In this document: positions 11,891 to 24,800 of the stretch, one piece after another
How positions within the stretch are numbered: the stretch's first letter is position 1
Layout of the letters: the number at the start of each line of letters is the position of its first letter
DNA from: Trochalopteron elliotii
Taxonomy: Eukaryota > Chordata > Aves > Passeriformes > Leiothrichidae
DNA length: 64,000 nt
Direction of reading: 5' to 3'
NCBI GenBank assembly: GCA_024734555.1
Contig: JANPWX010019821.1
Location: 1,905,005 to 1,969,004 of the forward strand
Notes under the pieces: generated by a model
Told to the model about the DNA's origin: nothing
The model's database searches: none
The model's input: the letters and a program-made list of their open reading frames with translations, nothing else
Translations under genes and position numbers: made by a program

Positions 11891-12999
11891 AATTTTTTTT
11901 AGATGTTCTGAATTCTGAAGTGCCCAAGCTTGTCTGTGAGAATGAATAGCTGTGAATAAAAGCTGAAGATGTGGGGAAGCAATTACTTGGCTGTAAATAG
12001 TGGGTCATAAAACCATAGTGTATATGGAAGTTACTAAGGCACTTAGCACAAGAGCATTGTGTTTGTGACACAAACTGCTTTGTTTGTAATGCCATATCAT
12101 CTCAAAAAGCTGCATGCTTTCAGTCATGGAAAAGCACTATTTTCATCCCTGGCTTAAGTGATGTGTTTATACCTCAGTGAGTTTCTTACATATTTAGCTA
12201 ACATTAAGTTAATAATTAGAGGAGAAAATCCAGAATTTTTCTACACAAAAAATTACTCCACCATCTTCTGTGGAGCATAAGGAGGTTGTTTCTTTTTAAT
12301 GCTCTAATACTGAAAGGTTAGTAATACACCTGTGGATTTTAGTGATTCTTCATACCTAGTAGAAGTAGAAAGTAACCAAACTTTAAATCCTTTCCATACC
12401 TTTATTTTGTATAATTTCTAGAGAAAGCTGAGTCGTAACCTGCTTGGGGCTTTGCAGTCCATCCTCACTTCTGCTCTTAGTAATTAGATTTCATCCTTTT
12501 TCTAGGAAGTGTTTGAATGATCCATACTCTATCACTGTATTGAATGATTTTTTTCAAGTATACTGAAAAAAACATTTTCTTATATTAGCACTGTTTAATG
12601 TATTTAACAGGTGCAGCTGTGCTATACAGGTGATGAATTTCTGTGTTTTTATTTGTGGCCCTTCAGCATAGATACCTTCCAGAGTCAAAATCTCCATAGG
12701 AATGCTGCTTACAGGCACAGTGTTGTTGCTCATTAAGAGGATAGGTCATATGCTGCTAAACAGTGAATTCCTGAAAAGGTGAAAGGAAGAAAGGCTGTTC
12801 ATTGTGACAAAAGAGTGGATCACACAAGTGAGGTCTGATCACTAGACTTTTATTCCCCAGGCTGAAGGACAAACACCCACTCAGGAGTGCTTCAGAACCC
12901 ATTGCTGAAAAGAGAAACATGTAACTCAAAACACTGGTTATGAAATAGCAGGAACAACAGTCTTTATCATCAACAAAATCAAATGTTTGTTCTGCTCAT

Positions 13000-13055
13000 A
13001 TGTTTTAATATTCACATACAATATATTCACACACAATAGATGTTTTAATATTCAC
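13000..13055. repeat. Spaced 16 bp direct repeat
   Basis: The sequence ATGTTTTAATATTCAC occurs perfectly at 13000-13015 and again at 13040-13055, exactly 40 bp apart. The interval contains further ATTCACA-like segments, so this is probably a small local duplication. Confidence 0.8.
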
Positions 13056-16000
13056 TGGTTTAAATTTTCTGAGCTAGTGATAACTGAGCTTTAATGATCA
13101 GTTCCAAGTCAGACTTATGTCACGTGTCTTTAAACATTTAGCTAGATTAATTTATAATTTAATGTTAATTGCTGAGCTGGTTTACAAATTTCATGAAAAG
13201 TCCAAAAGAAGGGGAAAATAGACTATTAAATAACAGTAGAAGCATTAAGACTCTACTTAAGTACTTGCAGGGTATATTAAGTTCTGTATTTGTGTGGCGA
13301 TGCTTAGGCACTGATTCTTAAAGTAGTTGTATGTGTATATGTACTTTTTAGTACCATGAATGGCAGTTGCTTGAAAATCTGTGGCTTTTTTTGCATTATC
13401 TCCCTTTTTTTTCTGTGGTTGGTGGGTTTTTTGGGGTTGTTGTTGGGGGGTTTTTTGGGCATTTTTCTGTATGTTATAGATGTAGTTATTACTTCAACTG
13501 CTTACAAGTGTGAGTACTCCACTTGTCATGGTACAAGATGATTTCTGAAAAGGCTTTAGCAGATGCACATGTATGCAGACCAAATGGGTTTCTACAAGCT
13601 CCAGCCTAGGCATCATTGATAGGAAATGGCTGACAGACAGTACCCTTGGAAGTTTTAAAGCCATACACATTCCTTCAGCTTATACATTAAATACCACAAC
13701 ATTTTGATGTGGACTTCACATTGGTATTTTAAACTTCTTTGTCTATGAGTAGACTTTGGTCAGAAGTATTTTCTCTAGTACTATCTAGCTCTTCACATTC
13801 TGTAGTTTGATTATTACTTAAGTATTTTGTTAAGGTGTTTGAGGCATAGGAACATTTCACATTTTCACTTTGTGTTGTTTTTACCATCCCCAAGTTTTAC
13901 CCAGATTGACACATGTGTTTAGACTGAGTTCACTCTCATACTGGTTGTGTTCATTTTATATTTGTCACGTCACCACTTTGAGTGAATTATTATTGTTCCC
14001 ACTGTTGCTGCAAAGGAGCAGCTCCAAATTCCTCTAGAACAGGTCAGTACTTTTTGCCTTTTAGCAATGCACCTGTCAAAGATTAGTGACTCAGAAGTGT
14101 CCCTTGAGAGAGAACCACAGAATACCAAGATTCACTCAATCTAACACTACATTTCTTTTTGTGAAAGTGGGAGAGACAGTGTGGGTGTGAAAATGTGGTG
14201 TAGCACTGCTTTTCTCTGTATACTAGAAAGCTAGGAGCTCTTGAGCCTTGCTGTGTTGCTTAGTCTCTTATTAAAAAGAAAAAAAAAATTAAGAATTGAA
14301 CATACAGAGAAGACTGTATAAACTAACTCTCAGGTTCTCTGTCTGTATAGTGTCTCTGCATTTATGTCACATTGAACGATATTAGATTAAACTTTAAAAT
14401 TAAATATAATCCTATGGTAAAACGAATTCTCAGAAGGAACCAAGAAAAACTATTTATCTCCTGAGCAGTGAAATGTTTTACTGCTCCTGAAGTGTGGAAG
14501 TTACAGCCTTTAGATATTATGCTTTTGCTTACAAAGGAATAGCCAACAGCTGCTCCCCGCCCTGCCCCACTGGACAGCATAAAAATAGTGTCTGACCATT
14601 ACTCAGTCTATTGTATGAAGTTTCAGCAACCTTGATAACTTGCACTTCTTGCCTTGTCTACTGGCACAGTGATGAGTATGCATGTTTGGTGTTACCCAGA
14701 TTGTAAAAGTGAATGATGGATTGGTATTATGAAACTGGAGACAGAGCTGAATTGTTTATACACATACAGGAAGGAGGGCAGGTTTTGTCTCTGCCTGTCT
14801 AGTGTTTGCCTCTCACCCACCTACCTATTCAACAGTTCAAAGCACTAGAAAAAAGCAGGAAAGAGAATTTAATCTTTGACTACTTTCATAAGAATAATTC
14901 AGTCAATTTCTTACAGCCATGTAAGAGTCTGTTAGTGTGTCTCTGTTTTGTATCTGCAGTAATCCATGGGTTTCCAGGAGAACAGAATCATCAAACCTTC
15001 AGTAATGCTTCCAGCTTTTTCGGTGTGCCTTTTCTTCTGAACATCTGCTGCCAACATAGACCCAGAGTACTTTACTCATTCAAATTTGCATTCCAAACCC
15101 CAAATGTGAATATAAGAAAAAGAATCTGACATCAGAATTCCTGCTTATGCAAAATAATCTGGGTTCGTTTTTTTTTTTTAAGGAATTACAAAACTCTGTA
15201 AAAGCATGCAATATCTCTTTGTTCTAGTTAAAAGTAATAAAAATCTACTTATTTGCCTGACAACTAAGCCACATCAATCCATTGACAAAAGTGTAATTTA
15301 GAATGAACAAGACAATACTGGTGAGCACATTGATGTGAAGAAGTTCCTTTTTGTTTCTGTGTACAGCTTGTAACTTGGAACACTTTTTCTATTTGTACAC
15401 AGATGCCAGTTTTTCAGTGCCAAGAATGTTCGTTTCATACACTACAAAGTTCTAGCAACAGTGCAACTCCTTTTTCTGGCAAGGGCTTTGTATGTGCTTG
15501 AGAGTTAAATCCTTCTACTTCTTTTCTGCTTCATCTCCCCCACATGCTTTCATTCCTTGACCTTCAGTTGCACTAAACTAATTTTCAAGAGCACAGTTTG
15601 ACCTAATTGCTTAACAGAGTATGATCATGGAGAAACCCATATATTGTCTGATAACCCTGTGGTAATAACTTCTTTAAAGTCATGCGCTCCTTTGAAAGAA
15701 GACCACATTGATCGCAGGGAGGGCTGTGTGCTGTCTGTGGAGGATTTAGCAGCTGCGAGATCTTTCTTTTTCTTTCATAGTCTGAAATACCATTGCCATG
15801 CACCTTTTCTTCTGGAAAAACTCTACCCTTCATGCTGCACAGCAGTTCAGAAAGACAAAATCTTGAATCTGTGCCTGTGTTTCTGCACAGGTTGTTCTTT
15901 ATAAGGCTCAGGTGCAGGTATAATGTAAATTTGAAATGCTCTCACGATTTGGAAGCAGGTATCTTATAAGAAACCAGAAGTCAAAGGAGAACAAGAGCTG

Positions 16001-16958
16001 CAATTAACCCCCATGTTCTGAAAAGGTTCAAAGCACAGCAGCAAGCAAATGTAGGAGGAAGAGAGGGATCATGATTGCCTCATGTCAGCTGTGCCTTCCT
16101 TAGCTGCATCTTGTTGCAAACCTTCTGGTGCCTTTTCAATACTGGTGGTGCTTTCTGTCTAGCTCATCAGGGCCATCTCTAAAAAAACTCAAAGCTGTGT
16201 GCTGCTGCAGAGTGAAGCTTTCATCTCTTGAAACCTGTGTTACCTGCCCTTGTTCCTGGTGTTGATGCATGTGGGGATACACTGTGACAGGGCTACTTTG
16301 TGAAGAGTCTCTTAATGCACTTCTGGTTTAAGCTGTGTGTAATGGTAACACAAAATGAGAGAGTCAGGTGAAGGAATGTTTTCTCTGCCTTCTTTGTAAG
16401 GCAGATGGAAATTACTTTCAAGTTCCTTGTGTGTGTCTATCTGTACTAAAACAAGCCACAAATTAAGTGGAGGCACAGGAATTTTTCAGGCTTATGGAGT
16501 AGCCTAGTGACAGGAAAATTCACTTGCTAAAATAAGACCTTCACTGTCAAGTAGGAAGTGTTTTAGGATTATTGAAGTTGATGGATATGCAAAGTACCAC
16601 GCAAGGAAGAACATAGTTTCCTAGCTGCTATTGGATTTGTTTGCTAAATAAAATAATTGTGAGATATTAATTTTTATCTTTTCTTGGAGGATTTCCTTTG
16701 CCTCTCTAGGAGATTTCGTTGTGTGAATCGTGCAGAATTCAAAGCAGGAGCTTTGAATTGTGTTGAATTATATTTGACCCGTCACACTTAGTAGTGTCCT
16801 TTATGCTATCATCATGACTGCTTTTTGCAGGGAAAAAGAAAGCTGAGGTGGGAGAGCTCTTCTGACTGTTGCTTTCATTTGAAAACTAGTAAGCAAGCTA
16901 TAATTTTTTTTTTTGTTTATGTGTTCCAGTATTAGACAGTCTTTCTGTCTTTATTGTA

Positions 16959-16988
16959 ACTTCTTCTTTAAAAACTTCTTCTTTAAAA
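16959..16988. repeat. Perfect 15 bp tandem duplication
   Basis: ACTTCTTCTTTAAAA is present twice head to tail without a mismatch, suggesting a recent replication-slippage event. Confidence 0.9.
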
Positions 16989-19779
16989 AGGGAACAATAG
17001 GATGTCGTGCTTCAAGTTTCACGTGTCAAGTGTACTGCATGCTATCTGTTGTCAAGGATGTCTTTTCAAATTAGTATTATTCATTTTATACTATTCTGTT
17101 GGTCTGTAATTTATGCCATAAAGTTTACAGCCCATGGCCCTTGAGCGTAAGTACTTGTGAGTTAAGTACTCTTGTAGCAGGTCTTTTAGAAGTAATGAGA
17201 GGTATAGGCAAGTGAAAATGTTTTTGTGAGGGAGATGACTCCCTTTTTTTCTTAAAAATAGAAGTGGAGGGAAGGAGGACTGTGTGGCTGTTTGTAGAGA
17301 CATTCAGGTTGTATGGTAGTTGTGTTTCTGTGCTTGGTTTTTCTTCCATTTTTACCACACGTGTAGATTGTACAGTTATTGGCATGTTTTGGGAGGCCTA
17401 GTGTTTAGTCAGCTGCACAAAATTACTTAATAATGAAGTTCTGTTCCTTCACTCAATTCTCAGTTCATTTGAAAGGACTATGAATCTTTAAACTACTTTT
17501 AACATGTTTAATTTAAACACAACTTTCTTCTATCTGCTAAGTAATGTTATCTTTAATACTGTTTATGGGTGGTGGTTTTTCATACATTCTCAAGAATGAC
17601 AAGAGGCTGACAATAAAGAAAATGAAGGATCTTTTGAAACAGTTAGAGATGAAACACTAAAGCAAGATAACATAACATGGTATCTATTGAACTGAGAATT
17701 AAATCCTCTCTCTAGGGAAAGGGATGAGCTTTATGGATATGCTTATATCACCTTGTTGGTAGTTATAAAATGTGAATGAGAGTGTTTGGGTTGCAAGTAC
17801 CTGCATGGAGATAGTTATTGCACATTTCTCAGACACAATGTAGCTTTATGCTGGCATCAGAGCAAGTTTACTCTAGTTTTACTATAGCTATTTATGATGG
17901 CTTATCCTTGTGTAGTGTGGAACAAGGGGCTTGCTTTAGCAAAAGCCAAGAACTGCAAGTTTCAGGTGTGCTGCCTGGAGTGCTGGTCTTCACCTTAACT
18001 TTTCAGTAGATTCCCTGTATTTCAAGTTTGCACAGAGAAGAAACTGGTTAATCTTTGTAAAGCTCAGACTAGGTTGTTGCGCATTTGACAGCTTGTTTGT
18101 GTTTGTAGCTTTTTAAAAATCAATTGTGTTTTACCTGTTGTTCTTCCTTTTCTTTTTTCCTCTTTGTATTAAGGTTCAGTTGTTTCTGTATACCATCAGA
18201 AGCAACACATCACTGCCTTCTGGTCTGTCTTGGATGTTATCTTTGCTTACATTTGCTTTTTGCCCTCTGCACTTTGGCAGCTATTCAATCTCGACATGAT
18301 ATTCCCTTCCTGCTGCCTGTTGGATGTTTTCCTTGACTTTATTTCCAGGTGTCAAAATGCACCATGCTGTCCTTAATCACTCAATAAACAGGCAGGAGCT
18401 GAGATTTTCCAGGATGTTGAAAGGTTGAAAACATCTTCAGGTTTAGTCTGAAAGCGCCTCCTTTGCCTCTGCTGTGCTTTTTATTTTCTTCATCAGAAAG
18501 TTGGCCTGTGCAGTAGCAAGCTCACCTTGGTACACAATGAATTCCTGTCAGTTGAGTTTTGTGGTTGATTTTTTCTTAAAGTTGATATAGGTGTTTTAAC
18601 CAAAAGTTATTGGAATATTAAAAAAAAAACAAAAATCCAACCCCCTCAAACCCCTCAGCTTAAAAATCAGTCATAAGACAATAGTGAAGCTGGGATTATT
18701 ATCATCAGAAAACATAGTGAAATCTTACGTTTATTAATTTTAAAATTGCTGATTATTAATATTTATCTTGGTTAGTCATAAGATGGAAAATTTCATTTCT
18801 CTGTAGACATTTAGAATTTTCGTTCTGAAAACTGGACAGTAACTGTTGTTGTACAGGGTAGGAAGAAGTTGAGAAAAGAATTAATGTAAATATGTTAACA
18901 TTTTTCAGATTCATCTGCATTTTGTATTTTTTACATGCTTTTAAGAGGTCTCTAAAGGTCAGTTTACAGTCTCTTCTTAGCCATTTGAAGTAGCTGCATG
19001 GCTTTTAAGCAGTGCAGCTTTAGGTGTTCGGGATAAGCGTTCCATTGTGGTTTTGTCTAGAGGAGGTTACTCTGAATCTGACTGAGGAACTGTTTCAGAG
19101 ACAGAGCTATAAAGTGGCCTTTTGATCTGATCATAATGAAGCAGCTGTTGAATTAATCAGTTTTTTCCTTTGGAGACACCAAAGTTCGTCCTGCATACAG
19201 CATCACTGTTGTCTGTGCAAGCCTTCCTCCTGAAGTTCCCAAGCATTTCTAAACTCCACATCAATACTCCTCTGGGATGAGAAAATGACATGGTAAAGGA
19301 ATATCTGTATTTTATTATACATTCCTGTTGGATTTCAATTTACAGGCACAGTTGTGCAGTTTGACTATTCTGTTCAGTTGAAAAGGCCTTTGCAACCATT
19401 TAAAGGTGGCCCCTTAGCTTGTTTTCTGTGGAATTTGAGTATAACTTGTCAACAGTGAAAGCTGATGAAAATATTTGGAGTTGACTTTGTACTTTTTAAT
19501 GTAGATGGTTTGGTGCTACTACTTTAAAGTTCATATACCAAAGTATAATGTTTTCCGTTCTGTCCTTTCAGCTTCAGTTAGGGAGAAAATCACCTGCAGG
19601 GAAAATTTCCTGACCTATTTTGCATATTCTGTCAGTCTTCATTTAAAACCATGAGCTTATATTTGATTTTACATGATCCATCTCTGTAACTGTCCTGTAT
19701 AAAAAACCAAATTGGATGTTTCCATGGTATTATCCCAAATGTAGTGATCTAGCTATAATTATTTTCAGTTTTGTTTCTT

Positions 19780-21893
19780 AACCTGAGAGTAATTAATTTT
19801 CTGTGTTTGGAAGAAACTGAGCAGCCTGGTTGCAGTGACCATGCACTGGTGGAATTTGGAGTCCTGAGGGATATGGGTCAGGTGAGTAGTGAAGTTAGGC
19901 TCCTGAACTTTAGGAAAGCAGACTTCCAGCTGTTCAAAGAGATAGTCAGTGGGCTCTCCTGGGAGATTGTCCAGAGGAGCAAGTGAGTGGAACAGAGCTG
20001 GCAAATCTCTGAGAAAGCCTTCATAGAGCAGAAGAGCTGGCAATCCCCAGGAACAAGAAATCAGGCCGGAAAGGCAAGAGACAAGCATGGCTGAGTAGAG
20101 AAATGCTTGTGGAACTAAAGGGAATGAATCAAATGCAGAGGCAGTGGAAACAAGGACAGATGAGCTGGGAAGGGCATAGAGATGAAGTTCAGTTGTGTAG
20201 CATGGGGTGAGAAAGACCAAGGTGTACCCTCCCTGATAAACAATACTGGCAAACTGGTAAGAAAGCATGAGGAGAAGGTACTGAGGCACTTAACAATTTT
20301 TTTGGGCTCAATCTTCAGTGGCAGCCTTCCTTCCCACACCTCTTAAGTGTGTGGACAGCAGGATGGGGACTGAGGGAACAAAGTTGCTCCCACTACAAAT
20401 AAAGATCTGGTTTGAGACCACCTGAGGAACTTCAACATACATAAATCCATGGGTCCTGATGAGATGCACCCCAGGGTCCTGAGGGAATTGGCTGATGTAG
20501 TTGGAAAGCCACTCTTCATGGTATTTGAAAAGTCATGGCAGTCAGGGGAAATGGAAAAGAAGAGGCACTGTACTCATCTTTAAAAAGGGTAGAAAATAGG
20601 AACCTGGAAACAACTGACCTGTCAGCATTGTCTCTGTGCCTGGAAAGATCATGGAACAGATCCTCTTCAAAACTGTGCTGAGCACATGGGGCACAGGAAA
20701 GTGACTCACGCCACCATGGCTTCAGCAAGAGCAAGTTCTGCCTGGCCAACCCAGTGGCCTTCTGTGGTGGAGTGACTACATCAGTGGACCAGAGAAGGGC
20801 TACAGGTATAATTTATCTGGACTTGTGTAAAGCTTTTGGCAGTCCCCCCAAAACATCCTTCTCTCTAAATTGGAAAGAAATTGATAAAAACTTGTTGGAG
20901 ATGCTTATCCAGAGGGTTGTGGTCAATGGGTCAGAGTCCCAGTGGACATCAGTGACAAGTGGTGTCCCCTGGGGTCTGTACTGCAACCACTGTTATTTAA
21001 TACCTTTATTAATGGCATAAAGGGATCAAGAGCACCCTCAGGAAATCTGCAGATGACACCAAGCTGAGTGGTGCTGTTTACAGACCAGAAGGACAGGATG
21101 CCTTCCAAAGGGACCTGGACAAGCTCAAGAATTGGGCCCATTGCAGTCTCAGGAGGCTTAACAAGATCAAAGGCAAGGTGCTGCACCTGGGTTGGGGCAG
21201 CCCCTGGTGCCTGCACGGGCTGAGGGATGAACAGATGGGGAGCAGCCCTGGGGAGAAGAACTTGGGGGTGTTGGTGGGTGAGAAGCTGGACATGGCCCAG
21301 CCATGGGCACTCCCAGCCCAGAAAGCCAAAAGTGTCCTGGGCTGCATCCAAAGCAGTGTGGGCAGCAGGGGAGGGAGGGGATTCTGCCCCTCTGCCCTGC
21401 TCTGGTGAGACCCCACCTGGAACCCTACATACAACCCCAGCTCTGGGGTCCCAGCACAGGAGGGACATCAGTCTGTTGGAGTGATCCAGAGGAGGGAATA
21501 AACGCTGAGAGAATTGGATTTATTCAGTCTGGAGAAAGCTTTGTGCTGAGGTAATCTGTCTCTGTACCTGAAGGGAGCCTACAAGAAAGATGGAGAGAGA
21601 GTTTTTACAAAGGTATGTAGTGACAGGACAACGGAGAATGGCTTCAAACTGAAAGAGAGTGGGTTTAGATTGGATACTAGACAAAAACTCCTTGCTGTGG
21701 GAGTGGTGAGACACGAACAGGCTGCCCAGAGACACTGTGGATGCCCCATCCCTGGAAGTGTTCAAGGCTAGGTTGAATGAGGCTCTGAGCAACCTGGTCT
21801 AGTGGAAGTTGTGCCTGCCTGTGGTGGGGGGGAGTTGAAATTAAATGATCTTTAAAGTCCCTTCCAATCAAGGCCATTCTATGATTCTGCAAT
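19780..21893 (+). mobile_element. CR1 LINE, 5'-truncated, with broken reverse transcriptase
   Basis: About 2.1 kb of CR1 in sense orientation. The left part matches the CR1 ORF2 stretch between endonuclease and reverse transcriptase (ACTGAGCAGCCTGGTTGCAG at about 19818). Reverse-transcriptase landmarks follow: a KSMGPD-like block near 20443, an HGF block near 20715, motif A as IIYLDLCKAFG at about 20808-20840 (the usual KAFD is KAFG), an SGVP block near 20960, and the ADD catalytic pair at about 21050. They fall in different frames with stops between, so the protein is dead. The 3' end reads CTTCCAATCAAGGCCATTCT and then degenerate ATTCTATG units, the standard CR1 terminus. The endonuclease and 5' end are missing, as is usual for CR1 copies. 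Confidence 0.88.
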
Positions 21894-24800
21894 TTTAGGA
21901 AGAATACAAAGCGATGCTGGCATGAAGAGCTTTAGCTCATTGCTATTTCATCCTCGGATATGTGGAAGCACTTTCTGCCATGCCTTGTGTGAACAGGGTT
22001 TGGGGTTTTTTTAAATTCTATTTTAAGCTGGATCATTGAGCATTAATGGTTAGAAGTAAACCTTGGTTTTGTGAGATCAGTTTAAGAAGAGTTATGACAA
22101 CAGGAAGGAGTTGCTGGGCATGCAGAGGGTAAATAGGGTATGCACAGATATTTTTGTACCAGCTTCACTTCTAGACAGAGAAGGAACATGTTAGAGGCCC
22201 TTTCCACAATGCCATGTGCTGCAGAATTGTCACTGTGCTAGCAATCCAGCCCAACAAGTGTTTATACACTGTATGATGTTAATATGAAAATTATTTAAAC
22301 TGAATTGTGGAAAAATACTATTTTGGGAGGCCTATGAGTGGAAAAAATTATAAATCAATAATAAATTGCATAGAGAAGTCCCATATTGGTCTCGATAATA
22401 CTACTTTCTACACTAATTTTATGCACTCTCCTGATTTACTTTAGATATTTGTTTGATATATGGCCTACATGGGCTTTAGCTTTGGAGCAGAGCTTAAAAT
22501 TCAGAAGAGCTATGATCATTTCATAGCTCATTTTTTGGAGTTCTGGTAGTACCTTTTTTGTACTACCCTGGTGGTATTGACTGAAGTTAATTCCTTCTCC
22601 TAGTCATGTGGCAGATACGGGAAAGAGTCTCGGCATTATAGCACGCAAAATCATGTAAGGCCAGAAGAAGTGACTGCTTCATGGTGACTGCCTGGTTTCC
22701 CTGTGATTATCACTTTCCTGTAGCACCCGCAGAAGAGGGCAGTGTTCCTTGTGCTCACTGTAATTCCAGTGACCCTGTGCTTGCAGTTGTGACAACACTG
22801 TGTTTGTGCTTAGGTAGTGCTAATGGTTCACTTCTACAGCCCACTCACTGTGTGCCACCATCTTTCATGTGGGTGCCATTTCGAGCCCTTCTGTGATCTA
22901 GTTTAATCTTATTATCTTCCCATCTCTGATAAACTGTCTTCTTTTAGCACCATGCTGACATGGTTGTGTGCAGTCTTACAGCTGCCTGGTAACTTGTCCC
23001 TTGCAGCTGCTACTGGATTGCGTCTTCCAAAGGGACCTGGATTTTTGAGGAACCTTTGTTGGGTGGTGGTGATACTCATTGTCAAGTCAATTTGTATTTG
23101 CATCCCTGACAAAGGTTGTGTCTGGCTGTTTGCAGCAATGCCTGTGCTTACCTTTTTCACTCTCAAGGGGAGACCTAGACTCACACACATATTGGGATAT
23201 CAGCTTGTTTACTCAAATGTTCTTTGATTCACAGTTTGAGATAAATGTTCTTTGATGCTGAAGTTTGGGTTGGTTTGGGGTTTCTTTTTTTATATCCATG
23301 CTTTGAGAAAGTTTTCAAAAAGAGCAGTAAGTATCTTCAGTTGTACATTGTAAATGCATTGAGAATGGTAGTGAATTTAAGCCTAAAAGCTGTTTATAAA
23401 ACAGCTGAGACTCACTGGTGGTGTTGCCAAGACAATGAAAATTAATTCAGAAGCTTTTCTGACTTTTTGTGTGATTGTACAGTTTCAGAAAGGAAGGTGT
23501 TGGAGGATTCCCTATTCCATTTGACAGATATTCATGTCAAGCCTACAAGCTGATTTTTGACTGCCAACCCTGCAGTAGTGTGCTTGCAGCAGCTGAGCTC
23601 AGCTCGCTGCCTGTCACCACCAACACACTATCACTTCTGCCAGCTAGACAGTCTTATGGTTACACTTGGAGTAACACCTGTGCAAACTCATTAATTGCTA
23701 AAAGAATTTCACTGATGTCGCTCTAGGAAACAGGAAGAGAGCAGTCTGTATTTTCTGGCAATCTTTTTTTGTTTTGCCTCTGAAAACTCATTTTCCTTCC
23801 GACACATTGTTGGCGCTCAGCCATGAGAAAGCTGTGAGGCCAAAGAAGCTCTTGCTGCCAGAGGAACACCTGACCTGTGAGGGGAGGGAAGACTTTAACA
23901 TGGAATTGTTGCTCTACAATGCAAACTTGGGTGCCCCTAGGTTTTCTGGACAGGCTACCAAGATCATGAATGTCTTCCATTAGTTTTTTTGTGGCTACCA
24001 AGGAGCGGCCACGTGGTTCCTCACAGCTGGTCAGAGTAAATGTACTGCACAGGTAGCCATAACAAAACAGTCTTTCCTGCAGTGACGGACAGTCCATCCT
24101 GAACCCTGAATTACACACCAGCACACTTGCCTTCCTGACATGTTATGAGGCACTTTGCTTCCAAGTGCGAGATGGTCACGGGCAGTTAAGAAATGAAGAT
24201 ATCCTGGGAGCCCAGTCTTACTTTCTTTGGGCAAATGGGGGTTGGTTTTTTGGCTCCAAACTCCCAAACTACATGACAATAAAGTTGATCCCCTGTTGTG
24301 GCAGGTGTGTGTCACCTGGCATCGAGGGCAGTGGGGCAGCAGTGCCTGTGGAGTGCCAGTGCCTGCTGCACCCTTGGCTCTTGCCAGCCAAATTCTTTGT
24401 TGCATTCTGTGGTGCATGCTGGGCTCTTAGCAGTTGTCCCAGCAGAAGGGAGTGATCCAGAGGTGACAATGGCCCCATCATCTCCCCATCATCTCCCACC
24501 AGTGAGGGCCTGCCTCAGGACTCCCAGCTCTGCCAGGGGGATGCTGCTTCAGAAGCTCCTGATTAGTACAGGGAAGAAGCAGCCATTTCTGGCATCCAAC
24601 ATCTTGGGACTTGGTGAAATTGGCTGAGCAGCCAGAGTAGTTTCAGAAACATGGTAGTGTAGAGGGATAACAGGATTTTGATTTGCGTTTTGCATGCTGA
24701 ACAACTGAGAAGCAGTACAAAGTGGTCTTGAGGCAAGTTACTGAGGCACCATTAATAGGAAGGGAGCCATCCTGCAAAACTCTGGGCTGTTTCTTGGCTT

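Larger units (their letters stand above)
10541..19779. other. Intron 1, second segment: mostly unique sequence
   Basis: AT-rich sequence without recognisable genes or clear mobile elements. A GC-richer block at about 11290-11830 has no identity I can give. Small repeats are a TA/TG satellite at 11829-11890, a spaced 16 bp direct repeat at 13000-13015 and 13040-13055, and a 15 bp tandem duplication at 16959-16988. Confidence 0.55.

Noticed and set aside
13000..13055. Spaced repeats as a CRISPR-like array
   Set aside because: There are only two copies in a vertebrate intron, with no leader and no further units.
19765..20289. 174-codon open frame on the - strand
   Set aside because: It is antisense to the CR1 ORF2 remnant and shows no protein similarity of its own.
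20923..21468. 181-codon open frame on the - strand
   Set aside because: It is the antisense shadow of the CR1 LINE 3' half.
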